From Mesorhizobium amorphae (GTDB lineage Bacteria; Pseudomonadota; Alphaproteobacteria; Rhizobiales; Rhizobiaceae), in contig NZ_JHQS01000122.1 of assembly GCF_014843845.1 (NCBI RefSeq), positions 105,418-169,417 on the forward strand: a DNA stretch of 64,000 nucleotides, written 5' to 3'. The notes below the pieces were generated by a model that was not told the DNA's origin, made no database searches, and worked only from the letters and a program-made list of their open reading frames with translations. Position numbers and translations under genes: made by a program. Of the stretch, positions 50,603 to 60,441 are shown piece after piece (the stretch's first letter is position 1; each line of letters starts with the position of its first letter).

Positions 50603-51751
50603 TCAGGCAAGCAGGCTTGCCGCCTCGTCCTCGCCAAGCAGCGGCGGCTGGTCGACCGTGCCAACGACGGCAACCGATCCCTGGCTCTCGCCCGAGGCCA
50701 GGATCGCCTCCATGATCTCCAGCACATGCAGCGCCAGCTCGCCCGAGGCGCGCGGCTTGCGTCCATCGGTCAGCGACCGCGCAAGATCGGCGACGCCGAG
50801 CATGCGGTAATTGGCGCGATCGGGCGCGGTATAGGGCCAGTTGCGCGCGCCGTAGAGCTCGGCCTCGCTGGCGAAATCGGCCCAGTCGGCGCCGCGCGCC
50901 GACAGCGAGACGGTGCCGCCGAACGTGTCGGGATCGGGCAACCTGAGCGAGCCTTCCGTGCCGTGCAATTCGATCGGATGGTTGGAATGTTTGAAGACAT
51001 CCCAGGAGGCGCCGAAGGTGACGGTGGCGCCGGAGCGGAACTCGAGCAACGACAGGATGTTGGTCGGCGTGCCGACCTTGAAGCTGGTGTTCTTGTAGGG
51101 GCCTTCGGCGGTGATCAGCCGCTCCTCCTGGCCGCGCGTCGCCATCGCCATGACGCGCTCGACCGGGCCGAGCAAATTGACCAGCATGGTCAGGTAATAA
51201 GGCCCCATGTCGAAGACCGGGCCACCGCCGGGCTGGTAGTAGAATTGCGGATTTGGATGCCAATGCTCCATGCCGCGTCCCATCATGAAGGCAGTGCCGG
51301 TCACCGCACGGCCAATCGCGCCCTCGTCCATCAGCCGGCGCGCCCACCGTCCGGCGGCGCCGAGGAAGGTGTCGGGAGCCGAGCCGAGCAGCAGCCCGCG
51401 CTTCGCCGCCTCGGCGACAAGGCGGCGGCCGTCGGCGGCCGAGGTCGCCAGCGGCTTTTCGGTGAAGACGTGCTTGCCCGCCGAAAGTGCGGAAAGCGAA
51501 ATGTCGAAATGCGCCGCCGGTATCGTCAGGTTCAGCACAAGGTCGATGTCCGGATCGGCCAGCAGCGCATCGACGCCGAGCGCGCGGATGCCATATTCAT
51601 TGGCGCGGAGGGCGGCCATGTCAGCCGAAATGTCGGCACAGGCTCGCAACTCGACGCCGCCGAACAGAGCCGCATTGCGCAGATAGGTCATCGAGATGTT
51701 GCCGCAGCCGATGACACCAATGCCGAGCTTCGTCTTTGATTTTCCGTGCAT
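50603..51751 (-). CDS. Gfo/Idh/MocA-family oxidoreductase
   Basis: 382 aa; ATG 51751 with GGGAGG. The NAD(P)-binding Rossmann motif GVIGCGNISMTYLRNA, the family EKPLATS motif (catalytic Lys in HVFTEKPLA) and the substrate-domain DMGPYYLTMLVNLLGP block are present. These enzymes oxidise a hydroxyl of a sugar, inositol or sugar acid. It is divergent from the aldolase/kinase/ABC run, whose promoter region it shares, and precedes the esterase gene in a two-gene unit. Confidence 0.9.
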   Translation of the reverse strand: MHGKSKTKLGIGVIGCGNISMTYLRNAALFGGVELRACADISADMAALRANEYGIRALGVDALLADPDIDLVLNLTIPAAHFDISLSALSAGKHVFTEKPLATSAADGRRLVAEAAKRGLLLGSAPDTFLGAAGRWARRLMDEGAIGRAVTGTAFMMGRGMEHWHPNPQFYYQPGGGPVFDMGPYYLTMLVNLLGPVERVMAMATRGQEERLITAEGPYKNTSFKVGTPTNILSLLEFRSGATVTFGASWDVFKHSNHPIELHGTEGSLRLPDPDTFGGTVSLSARGADWADFASEAELYGARNWPYTAPDRANYRMLGVADLARSLTDGRKPRASGELALHVLEIMEAILASGESQGSVAVVGTVDQPPLLGEDEAASLLA

Positions 51752-52106
51752 GTTCGATCGTACCTCCCAATGCGGCAATGGTCTCGCTGAACCGTCGCAC
51801 CGGCAACGGATCATGGTCGAAAACCGCTATACAACATTTTAAATCTTGACGCGCGTAAAATTATTATAGAACATGCGGGAATGCTGGCGCAACATAGGGA
51901 GGCTGCCGGCCCTGGGAGGAGAAAATGACAGACATGAAAAAACGGCCGACCGCCGATACGAAGCCCGTGGGCCATGCGCGGATTGGATCTTTCCGTCGCG
52001 GTCAGGGACCGAGACGGGTTCAGGCATAGATCACCTTGGCCCCTGTCATATCTCGGAAACACTGGGTCCAGGAATTGAAATCAAACGATTTGGGAATTTT
52101 GCACTC
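51752..52106. other. Divergent regulatory region of about 355 bp
   Basis: Separates the Gfo/Idh/MocA gene (minus) from the DhnA-type aldolase gene (plus). The AT-rich part (about 51825-51880) contains the operator candidate at 51846-51859. In-frame codons upstream of 52107 run to about 51873 but show no homology or ribosome binding site, so I treat them as untranslated leader. Nothing else recognised. Confidence 0.5.
51846..51859. promoter_or_regulatory. LacI-type operator candidate TTGACGCGCGTAAA
   Basis: Near-symmetric site around the palindrome ACGCGCGT with CpG centre, typical of LacI/GalR operators. It shares TTGACGCG with the site at 48430-48451 upstream of the LacI gene, suggesting that one regulator acts on both divergent regions. 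TTGACG could also serve as a -35 box. Confidence 0.45.
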
Positions 52107-52907
52107 ATGAGCCTAGGAACCAAGGTGCGTCTTGCGCGCCTCTTCTCGCATCCATCGGGGAAACTTTTTGGCGGCGCGGTCGACCACTTCGTCGGCTATG
52201 GCGACGTGCGCAAAGGCGGCCTTGCCGACCTGCCGGGTGCGCTCGCACGCGTCATGGTGGGCAAACCCGACTACGTCAGCATCCAGCCTGGCACCGCGCG
52301 CCATCTGTGGCCGCAATATGCGGGCAAAGCTTCCCTGGTGATTCAGGCGGGCTGCTTCACTGCGGACGATCGCATCAGCGAGTTGATCGCAACGCCCGAG
52401 GATGCGGTGCGCGCCGGGGCCGATGCGTTGGCCGTGGCTATTCCGGTGCGTGGCGCAACCGAGGGCAAATACATACGCTGGCTGACCGATTCGGTAAATG
52501 CGGCGGCCCGCTACGGCATGCCTGTGGTGGCGCATATCTACCCTCGCGATTTCACCGACGGAGCAAAGATCGTCTTCACCCCAGACGAGATCGCCTATGC
52601 GGCGCGCATCGGCTACGAGTCCGGCGTCGACGTGATCAAGATCGGCTACACGGGCGATTTCGAATCGTTCCAAGAGACCGTCCGGACCTGCCCGGTGCCG
52701 GTTGTGATCGCGGGTGGTCCGAAGACCGATACGCTGCTCGGCGCGCTTCAGCAGACGGCGGACGCCATCCGTGCCGGCGCACGCGGTGCCGTGGTAGGCC
52801 GCAATCTCTGGGGGCATGGCGATCCGGAGAAGGCAGCGCTTGCCTTTCGGGGCGTCATCCATGACGGCCTTTCGGCGCAAGACGCCCTGGCGAAGGCGGG
52901 TGCCTGA
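52107..52907 (+). CDS. DhnA/LsrF-type class I aldolase
   Basis: 266 aa; ATG 52107 (MSLGTKVRLARLF). The TIM barrel has AVDHFVGYGD near residue 24, the Schiff-base lysine predicted at Lys178 in DVIKIGYTGD and a phosphate loop in IAGGPKTDT with GAVVGRNLWGH. It resembles archaeal-type class I FBP aldolase, LsrF and related ketose-phosphate aldolases. Three bases separate it from the PfkB kinase gene, so kinase then aldolase is the likely order: phosphorylated sugar cleaved to triose-level products. Substrate unknown. Confidence 0.85.
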   Translation: MSLGTKVRLARLFSHPSGKLFGGAVDHFVGYGDVRKGGLADLPGALARVMVGKPDYVSIQPGTARHLWPQYAGKASLVIQAGCFTADDRISELIATPEDAVRAGADALAVAIPVRGATEGKYIRWLTDSVNAAARYGMPVVAHIYPRDFTDGAKIVFTPDEIAYAARIGYESGVDVIKIGYTGDFESFQETVRTCPVPVVIAGGPKTDTLLGALQQTADAIRAGARGAVVGRNLWGHGDPEKAALAFRGVIHDGLSAQDALAKAGA

Positions 52908-52910
52908 ACG

Positions 52911-53861
52911 ATGCCCACCGTCCCCTCGATCCTCGGCTTCGGCGCTATTGCGATCGACGACATCGTCTACGTCGATCAGCCGTTGTCGGCGGGCAAGGGG
53001 AAGGTTCTGCAAAGTGCCCGCGCTTTCGGGGGAAATGTCGCAACGGCCCTGGCCGCCGTCGTGCGGCTCGGCGGAACCGCCGGGTTCGTCGGATGGCTGG
53101 GCAGTGCCGCGGACGACGCCGTGCTGCGCGATCTCGTTGCGAGCGGTGTTGAAACCGCATTCGCACCGGGCCATCCCGACGCGCGCCCGGTGCGCTCGCG
53201 GATCACCGTCGGCTCGGACGGGGAACGGTTCATCGCATATGACGACGATGCGATGCTGGGCACCGCTCCGGACTTTCCGGACGATATCCTCAGCCGCGCG
53301 ACCGTCCTGATCGTCGATAGCTACGCGATCCGGTCGCTGGATGTCGTGGCTCGGGCTCGCGATCTCGGCCTTGCGATCCTCGGCGATATCGAATGGAGCA
53401 ACGGCCCAGCCACGGAGCGGCTGATCGCGCTCTGCGACCATCTCATTCTTCCACTCGACTTTGCGCGGACCGCCACGGGGTGCCGATCGCCCGCCGAGAT
53501 GCTCGATGCATTGTGGTTGCCGTCACGGTCCGCCGTGGTTCTGACCGATGGTGGCAGGGGCGTGTACTATCGCGGGCGTGAAGAGACAGGTCTCTGGCAC
53601 CTGCCCCCGCACCGGGTTGTGGTCGTCGACTCGACCGGCGCGGGTGACTGCTTTCATGGCGCCTATGCCCATGCATTGACGCGCGGAGCCGACACCGCAG
53701 GCCGGGTGGCATTCGCGGCCGCGGCGGCGGCCCTTTCGTTAACGGGGCGTGGCGGGCGCGAGGCGCTTCCGACCGACGACCAGGTCACGGAACTCCTGGC
53801 ATCGACGAACGCGCCGTCAGCAGTCGAACTGAGAAAAGCGCATGTCGATACTAGAGCATAG
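52911..53861 (+). CDS. PfkB-family carbohydrate kinase
   Basis: 316 aa. AFGGNVATALAAVVRLGG is the GGN substrate motif; DSTGAGDCFHGAYAHAL carries the GAGD catalytic Asp. It resembles ribokinase/sulfofructose-kinase-type enzymes. Tightly coupled to the preceding aldolase gene, 3 bp apart, and followed by a 90-bp AT-rich gap before the ABC ATPase gene, where a second promoter may lie (the gap contains GGAGGGAGGAAG at its end as ribosome binding site). Confidence 0.88.
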   Translation: MPTVPSILGFGAIAIDDIVYVDQPLSAGKGKVLQSARAFGGNVATALAAVVRLGGTAGFVGWLGSAADDAVLRDLVASGVETAFAPGHPDARPVRSRITVGSDGERFIAYDDDAMLGTAPDFPDDILSRATVLIVDSYAIRSLDVVARARDLGLAILGDIEWSNGPATERLIALCDHLILPLDFARTATGCRSPAEMLDALWLPSRSAVVLTDGGRGVYYRGREETGLWHLPPHRVVVVDSTGAGDCFHGAYAHALTRGADTAGRVAFAAAAAALSLTGRGGREALPTDDQVTELLASTNAPSAVELRKAHVDTRA

Positions 53862-53951
53862 CATGAAACTATCCGAGGAAATATTTCGCATGCGAACGTA
53901 AGCCGAGGAGAATTATAAGAATAATCGGCTTATACTTGTGGAGGGAGGAAG

Positions 53952-55097
<1,146 letters not shown>

Positions 55098-55217
55098 AGA
55101 TATGCGGCAGACCGCAGGCGAGAGGGAGGCGCCTGCGAAAGATACTGGCAAGAAGGCTTCTGAATAAACCAGACGATCGTCCGCATTGTGCGGTCGATCT
55201 TAAAGAAGGAGGAGAAA

Positions 55218-56465
55218 ATGATGTTTCGGATACAACCCGCGATGCTGAAAATAGCCGCGGCCGCATGGTTGCTTGGCGCAACCAGCGCCATGGCGGACAC
55301 GGCGCTGGAATTCACCCAATGGTGGGAACCCGAATTGCCGGCCGGCTCGCTCAGGGCAATCATGAACGACTTCGAGACTGCAAACCCCGGAATCAAGGTG
55401 ACGCTGGTCAGCGGCCCCTATGCGACCACGCGCGACCAGATCTCGGTTGGTGCTGCAACTGGAACGCTTAGCGACGTCGTCGGTCTCGACGGCGCCTGGG
55501 TGAACAATCTGAACGCGCAGAATGCGCTGGCCGACATGAACCCGATGATGGACGCGAGCGGGTTCGACAAGACCCAGGTCGCGGATATCATCAAGGTGGA
55601 CGGCAAGGCGGTGATGTTTCCCGTGGCTTCGTTCGTCTATCCGGTCTTCGTCAACATGGATCTCGCTGCCCAGGCCGGCGTGACCAAGCTGCCGTCGACC
55701 CGCGCGGAGTTTCTCGAAGCCGCCAAGAAGATGACCCATGTCGACAAGAACCAGTATGGCTGGGTGCTTCCCTTGTCGCTGCAAACGCCGTCCGGTGTCC
55801 AGAACGACCTGATGTCGTGGGTCTGGGCCTCGGGTCAATCGATGATGGCCGACGGCAAGCCGGCTCTCGAGGGCAAGCCGGTCGTCGATATGCTCACCTT
55901 CGTCAAATCGCTGAACGACGCCGGCGTCATCTCGCCCGGCATTGCCACCAAGACCGAGCAGGAAAAGGTCGAGGAATTCGTCAACAACCGGGTCGGGATG
56001 ATGATCGACTCGCTCGCGCATGTGAACCTCATCCGCGAACGCAATCCCAAGCTGAACTTCGACCTCATCCCGGTCCCGGTCGTGGAGAACTACACTGGCA
56101 AGCGCGGCCTTCCCTACGCCTCCTGGGGCATCGGCATCTCTGCGGCCTCGAAACATCAGGAGGAGGCCTGGAAGCTCGTCCAATATCTGATGAGTGAAAA
56201 GGTGAACGCCAAGCTCGTGTCGCTTGCAAACGCTTTCCCGGGCAACGTCAACGCCAAGCCCGATTTCGTGACCTCGGACAAGGCTTTCGGCAAGGCTTTC
56301 GAAATCTACAAGACCGGTTATCTCGCCAACGAGTTCACCGGTCTGCCGGTGGCTGAAGACTTGATGACCAAGTTCGACGTGGAAGCCCAGAAGATGCTCG
56401 CCGGCGAGCAGTCTCCGGAACAAGCCGCAGCCAACGCTCAAAAGGGCTGGATGGCGAAATTCTGA
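55218..56465 (+). CDS. Extracellular solute-binding protein, family 1
   Basis: 415 aa; ATG 55218 after AAGGAGGAG. Sec signal ends after SAMA; mature part begins DTALEFTQWWEPELP. Aromatic sugar-stacking residues (QWWEPE, WVWASGQ, YASWGIGIS) and the class-1 folds are evident. Positioned between ATPase and permease genes of the CUT1 system. A stem-loop follows, separating it from the first permease by 140 bp. Ligand likely an oligosaccharide or sugar derivative handled by the DhnA aldolase/PfkB pair or by the downstream block. Confidence 0.92.
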   Translation: MMFRIQPAMLKIAAAAWLLGATSAMADTALEFTQWWEPELPAGSLRAIMNDFETANPGIKVTLVSGPYATTRDQISVGAATGTLSDVVGLDGAWVNNLNAQNALADMNPMMDASGFDKTQVADIIKVDGKAVMFPVASFVYPVFVNMDLAAQAGVTKLPSTRAEFLEAAKKMTHVDKNQYGWVLPLSLQTPSGVQNDLMSWVWASGQSMMADGKPALEGKPVVDMLTFVKSLNDAGVISPGIATKTEQEKVEEFVNNRVGMMIDSLAHVNLIRERNPKLNFDLIPVPVVENYTGKRGLPYASWGIGISAASKHQEEAWKLVQYLMSEKVNAKLVSLANAFPGNVNAKPDFVTSDKAFGKAFEIYKTGYLANEFTGLPVAEDLMTKFDVEAQKMLAGEQSPEQAAANAQKGWMAKF

Positions 56466-56495
56466 GGGGCCTGTTCCCCGTTTGCTATCTTCGGC

Positions 56496-56525
56496 CGGGT
56501 GGCCTGACTTCGGGCAGGCCACCCG
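56496..56525 (+). promoter_or_regulatory. Intercistronic stem-loop after the binding-protein gene
   Basis: Perfect 11-bp arms CGGGTGGCCTG and CAGGCCACCCG with an 8-nt loop and no T-tract, in the 140-bp gap between binding-protein and permease genes. Same position and type as the stem-loops in the other CUT1 operon, which fits protection of the binding-protein mRNA. Confidence 0.6.
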
Positions 56526-56605
56526 TCAACAACGGATCGGCAATTTGAGATGGACCTGTTTCCGAAGCGCACCTTCCTGTTGAAGGCGTATCCCAAGGGT
56601 GGCAC

Positions 56606-57502
56606 ATGACTCGGCAGAAGCGCTCCCACCATAGGCTGAAACGAGCGGTCGCACCCTATCTCTATCTGTCACCCTCGCTCCTAATAATCGGCCTTCTGAT
56701 GCTGCTGCCGATGGTGACGGTGATTGGCTATTCGTTCCAGAACAGCGCGGTGCTGCGTCGCGACCCGTCCTTTGCCGGACTGAAACACTACCAGGCGATC
56801 TTTGCCGATCCGGTGTTCTGGGCCTCGCTGTGGCACACGCTCTACTTCACATGCATGAGTGTCGTCTTCCACATGACCATCGGCATGGTCTTCGCACTCA
56901 TGCTGAACAGCGACCGCATCAATCCGACGCTGCGCAATATTCTGCGCGTGCTCTACATACTGCCTTGGCTGTTCACCGCGGTGATTATCGCCGTGATCTG
57001 GCGCCTCCTGCTCGAGCCGAACGGTGTCGTGAACAGCGTTCTCATGCAGATGGGCATCATCGGTTCCAAGGTCGAGTGGTTTTCCTCGCCCGAGACCGCG
57101 CTGCACGCCGTCACCTTCGCCAATATCTGGGCGGGCTACCCGCTTTTCATGGTCAGCCTGCTCGCAGGCTTGCAGGGCATTCCCAAGGATTTCTACGAGG
57201 CCGCCGATATCGACGGGGCGAAGGCCTACCAGAAGCTGATCTTCATCACCATCCCGCAGCTGATGCCGATCATCATCAGCATCTCGCTGCTCGACTTCAT
57301 CTGGACCATGCAGGTCTTTCCATTGATCTGGATAACGACGGGCGGCGGTCCGATCTACTCGACCGAGGTCCTCAGCACCTACACGTACAAGCTGGCGTTC
57401 TCGAGCTACAACCTGTCGCAGGCGTCGGCGAGTGCCGTGGTCATCCTGCTGATCTCTCTCGGCCTGACGCTGTTCTACATCCGCTATCAAAAGGCTCGGT
57501 AG
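56606..57502 (+). CDS. ABC transporter permease, MalF type
   Basis: 298 aa. Six hydrophobic helices (first PYLYLSPSLLIIGLLMLLPM), EAA docking loop in LQGIPKDFYEAADIDGAKAYQK and C-terminal basic tail RYQKAR. Five bases separate it from the MalG-type gene. Inner-membrane half of the sugar channel. Confidence 0.92.
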   Translation: MTRQKRSHHRLKRAVAPYLYLSPSLLIIGLLMLLPMVTVIGYSFQNSAVLRRDPSFAGLKHYQAIFADPVFWASLWHTLYFTCMSVVFHMTIGMVFALMLNSDRINPTLRNILRVLYILPWLFTAVIIAVIWRLLLEPNGVVNSVLMQMGIIGSKVEWFSSPETALHAVTFANIWAGYPLFMVSLLAGLQGIPKDFYEAADIDGAKAYQKLIFITIPQLMPIIISISLLDFIWTMQVFPLIWITTGGGPIYSTEVLSTYTYKLAFSSYNLSQASASAVVILLISLGLTLFYIRYQKAR

Positions 57503-57507
57503 TCACC

Positions 57508-58350
57508 ATGAGGAAAAGGCACACGCCGAAAGACAGGCTGATCACCGTCGCGCTCCATGCCGCGCTTGCCGCAGGGCTCTTTTTCGCGGCCTTCCCGATC
57601 TACTGGATGCTGAGCAGCTCGTTCAAGTCGAATACCGAAATCTTTGCCCTGCCACCAACCGTCCTGCCGAAGGCCTTCACGCTCGAAGCGTATGCGGCCA
57701 TCCTTGGCGACCCGGTAAAGCTGCGCTTCTTCTTCAACAGCTACTTCGTGGCCGGAGCGGTGACCGTGCTGACGGTGCTGATCGCCTTGCTGGCCGCCTA
57801 TGGGTTCAGCCGTTTCAATTTCCGCGGCAAGGGCAGCCTCAACACACTCATCATCAGCACGCAGACGATCCCGCCGATCACGCTTTTGATCCCCTTCTTC
57901 GGGCTTGTCGTCTCGTATGGCATCTTCGACACCTACGTCGCACTGATCCTGACCTACCTGGTGTTTACGCTGCCCTACGCGATCCTGCTGATGACGGGAT
58001 ATCTGAACACCTTGCCCCGCGATCTCGATGAAGCGGTGGCGGTCGACGGCGGCACCAGCTGGACCGCACTCTGGCGGGTGATCGTCCCGATTTCACTGCC
58101 TGGTGTCGTGGCGACGTCGGTCTACACCTTCCTGTTGTGCTGGAACGAATTTCTCTTTGCGCTGACGCTGACGAAGTCAACGTCCATGCGCACCGTCCCG
58201 ATCGGCATCCAGCTGTTGATGGGGCAGCACGCCTTCGAATGGAACCAGATGATGGCGATGAGCGTGCTCGGCTCGCTACCGCTCTTGCTCATCTACCTCA
58301 TTGCCCAGAGGTTCTTCCTCGCCGGCATGACCGCGGGCTCGGTCAAGTAG
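57508..58350 (+). CDS. ABC transporter permease, MalG type
   Basis: 280 aa; ATG 57508. Six helices, EAA loop in LNTLPRDLDEAVAVDGGTSW and the typical MalG end (QRFFLAGMTAGSVK). An intact gene, unlike the permease remnant found just behind it. Completes the CUT1 transporter. Confidence 0.92.
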   Translation: MRKRHTPKDRLITVALHAALAAGLFFAAFPIYWMLSSSFKSNTEIFALPPTVLPKAFTLEAYAAILGDPVKLRFFFNSYFVAGAVTVLTVLIALLAAYGFSRFNFRGKGSLNTLIISTQTIPPITLLIPFFGLVVSYGIFDTYVALILTYLVFTLPYAILLMTGYLNTLPRDLDEAVAVDGGTSWTALWRVIVPISLPGVVATSVYTFLLCWNEFLFALTLTKSTSMRTVPIGIQLLMGQHAFEWNQMMAMSVLGSLPLLLIYLIAQRFFLAGMTAGSVK

Positions 58351-58382
58351 GATGTCCCTCCCACGGAGAACTGATGGAGTAG

Positions 58383-58534
58383 GCCGCGCATCGAAATCGA
58401 TGGATTGGCCCTTCTCTGCTGGCAGGCGATATCGCCGCGGCCTCAGGCGTCTTTATAGCGCCGCTGATCGTGCTCGTGCTGTTCTTCCGGCGCCACATCA
58501 TCGAAGGGCCTACGCAGGTGGAATCAAGGAATGA
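58383..58534 (+). pseudogene. Frameshifted 3' remnant of another MalG-type permease gene
   Basis: From 58383 an open frame reads ...WIGPSLLAGDIAAASG then VFIAPLIVLVLFF and RRHIIEGPT, a MalG-type last membrane helix plus tail. At about 58513-58516 a one-base deletion shifts the frame; in the next frame the sequence finishes A-GGIKE-stop at 58534, the usual permease ending (expected EGLTAGGIKE). No start or N-terminal part exists, and a TAG lies directly upstream. It sits between the intact MalG gene and the TIM-barrel gene, so it is the leftover of a transporter that once preceded the downstream block. Confidence 0.75.
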
Positions 58535-58538
58535 AAGG

Positions 58539-59360
58539 ATGAACGTGAAAGACCTCAAAGTCGGCTGCCAGACCTTCACATGGGAGATGCTCGGAGACCG
58601 TTTTGCCGGCGGCCCCGACGACCTGCTCAAGGCGATCGCCGATGGCGGCTATGCCGGCATCGAGATCACCGACGCGATGATCGGCCACTATGCCGGCAAA
58701 CCGGCGGAGTTCGCGACCGCGCTGAAGACATCCGGCCTGACGCTCGTCTCCTTCGCCTTCGGTTCGAACAGCGGCTTCACACTCAAGGAGAAGATCGGCG
58801 CCGATATCGAGACCGCCAGGCGCTGGATCGATTTTGCCGCCGCCTTTCCGGGCGCGCTGGTGTCCATGGGCTCGGCGACCGTCGTGTCGGACGGCCCGCG
58901 CGACGACAAGTTCGCCATTGCGGCCGAGGTCTACAACAAGGCTGGTGAACTCGGCCGCAAGGCCGGCGTCCAGGTCGCGGTGCATCCGAGTTCGCACCAC
59001 AACACGCTGCTCTACGACCGCGCCGATTACGACCGCATCTTCGGTCTGCTCGACGCCTCGCTGGTCGGCTGGGTGCCCGACACCGGCCACATACTGCGCG
59101 GCCACAAGGACATGGCCGACACGCTCACCACCTATCGCGACCGCATCCGCTACGTGCATCTGAAGGACGTCGACGCCGGCGGCACCTGGGCGATGCTCGG
59201 CAAGGGCATTTGCGACACGGCGAAGGTGATCGAGATCGCCAGTGCCGCGCCCAACTTCAACGGCTGGCTGGTGCTGGAGGAGGAATCCGAAACCGCGGCC
59301 GCCGATCCGGCCATAGCGGTCAAGACCAATCGCCAGACCATGCGCGGCTACGGAGCCTGA
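58539..59360 (+). CDS. Sugar phosphate isomerase/epimerase, TIM barrel (IolE/XylI-like)
   Basis: 273 aa; ATG 58539 with AAGG 9 bp upstream; in-frame codons before it belong to the permease remnant. AP-endonuclease-2-type barrel: VGCQTFTWEMLGDRF, GYAGIEIT, metal-site residues in VAVHPSSHHN, DTGHILRGHKD, VHLKDVD and LEEES. Relatives include inosose dehydratase and ketose 3-epimerases. First gene of a six-gene block with 4-bp or overlapping junctions; acts on the sugar or cyclitol processed by the neighbours. Confidence 0.87.
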   Translation: MNVKDLKVGCQTFTWEMLGDRFAGGPDDLLKAIADGGYAGIEITDAMIGHYAGKPAEFATALKTSGLTLVSFAFGSNSGFTLKEKIGADIETARRWIDFAAAFPGALVSMGSATVVSDGPRDDKFAIAAEVYNKAGELGRKAGVQVAVHPSSHHNTLLYDRADYDRIFGLLDASLVGWVPDTGHILRGHKDMADTLTTYRDRIRYVHLKDVDAGGTWAMLGKGICDTAKVIEIASAAPNFNGWLVLEEESETAAADPAIAVKTNRQTMRGYGA

Positions 59361-59364
59361 GACG

Positions 59365-60441
59365 ATGATCCGCAAGCAAGACCGTCGTCTTCGTGTCGGA
59401 GTGCTCGGCTGCGGGCCGATCGCGCAATTCGCCCATCTGGAATCCTGCGTGAAGGCCAGCAATGCCGATCTCTACGCGATCTGCGATGCCGCCCCCGACC
59501 TGCTGGCGCGCATGGGCGCGACTTATGAGCCCGAGAAGATATACGGCGACTACGACGCCATGCTCGCCGACCCGCAACTGGAAGCGGTGATCGTCGCCAC
59601 CTCGGACGCCTATCACGTGCCGATGTCGATCAAGGCGCTCGAAGCCGGCAAGCACGTGCTGTGCGAAAAGCCGATCGGCGTCTCGGTCGAAGAGGGCCAA
59701 AAACTTGCCGACGCGGTAAAGCGTTCCGGCAAGGTGCTTCAGGTCGGCCATATGAAACGCTTCGATCCGGCGCTGGAGGCGGCGCGCGATTTCGTCCGCG
59801 ACGAGATGGGCGAGATCCTGGCGCTAAAAGCCTGGTATTGCGATTCCACGCATCGCTACACCAACACCGACGCGGTGCAGCCGCTGCCCGTGACCAGCAA
59901 GCTGGCGAGGAAGCCGGCCGGCAATCCGAAGGCGGATCTGCGGCAATATTTCATGCTGGCGCATGGCTCGCATCTGGTCGACACGGCGCGCTTTTTGTGC
60001 GGCGAGATCACAGCCGTGCGCGCCCGCCTCAACGAGCGCTTTGGCGCCTATTGCTGGTTCGTCGAAACGGAATTCGCCAGTAGCGCACTTGGCCATCTCG
60101 ACCTCACCGTGGCCGTGCGCATGGACTGGCACGAAGGTTTTCAGCTCTATGGCGAGAACGGCTCAGTGATCGCGAAGACCTTCAATCCCTGGTATTTCCG
60201 TGCCAGCGAGGTCGACATCTTCCACGAGAAGGATGCGACCTCGCGCAAGCCGCTCGGCGCCGACGGCCATTGCTTCCGGCGCCAGCTCGAGGGCCTCGCC
60301 GAGACAGTCCTCGACGGCAAGCCGATGCGCGGCGCCGATGTCGATGACGGCCTCGCCTCGATCCGCGCCATGGTGGCGATCGCCCGCTCGGTCGAGAGCG
60401 GCGAGCGCGTCGAGATCGCCAGCGTCACGGGAGCGGTCTGA
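59365..60441 (+). CDS. Gfo/Idh/MocA-family oxidoreductase
   Basis: 358 aa. Rossmann motif GVLGCGPIAQFAHLESC, catalytic EKPIGVSVE and the substrate domain with VGHMKRFDPALEAA and AHGSHLVDTARFLCG. An inositol- or sugar-dehydrogenase role is likely. Four bases after the TIM-barrel gene; its stop overlaps the next TIM-barrel start by one base (TGATG). Paired with an IolE-like barrel it recalls inositol or deoxysugar oxidation pathways. Confidence 0.9.
   Translation: MIRKQDRRLRVGVLGCGPIAQFAHLESCVKASNADLYAICDAAPDLLARMGATYEPEKIYGDYDAMLADPQLEAVIVATSDAYHVPMSIKALEAGKHVLCEKPIGVSVEEGQKLADAVKRSGKVLQVGHMKRFDPALEAARDFVRDEMGEILALKAWYCDSTHRYTNTDAVQPLPVTSKLARKPAGNPKADLRQYFMLAHGSHLVDTARFLCGEITAVRARLNERFGAYCWFVETEFASSALGHLDLTVAVRMDWHEGFQLYGENGSVIAKTFNPWYFRASEVDIFHEKDATSRKPLGADGHCFRRQLEGLAETVLDGKPMRGADVDDGLASIRAMVAIARSVESGERVEIASVTGAV

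Noticed and set aside
58470..58538. N-terminal extension of the TIM-barrel protein
   Set aside because: Those codons (VLVLFFRRHIIEG...) are the tail of the permease remnant; ATG 58539 matches the family start.
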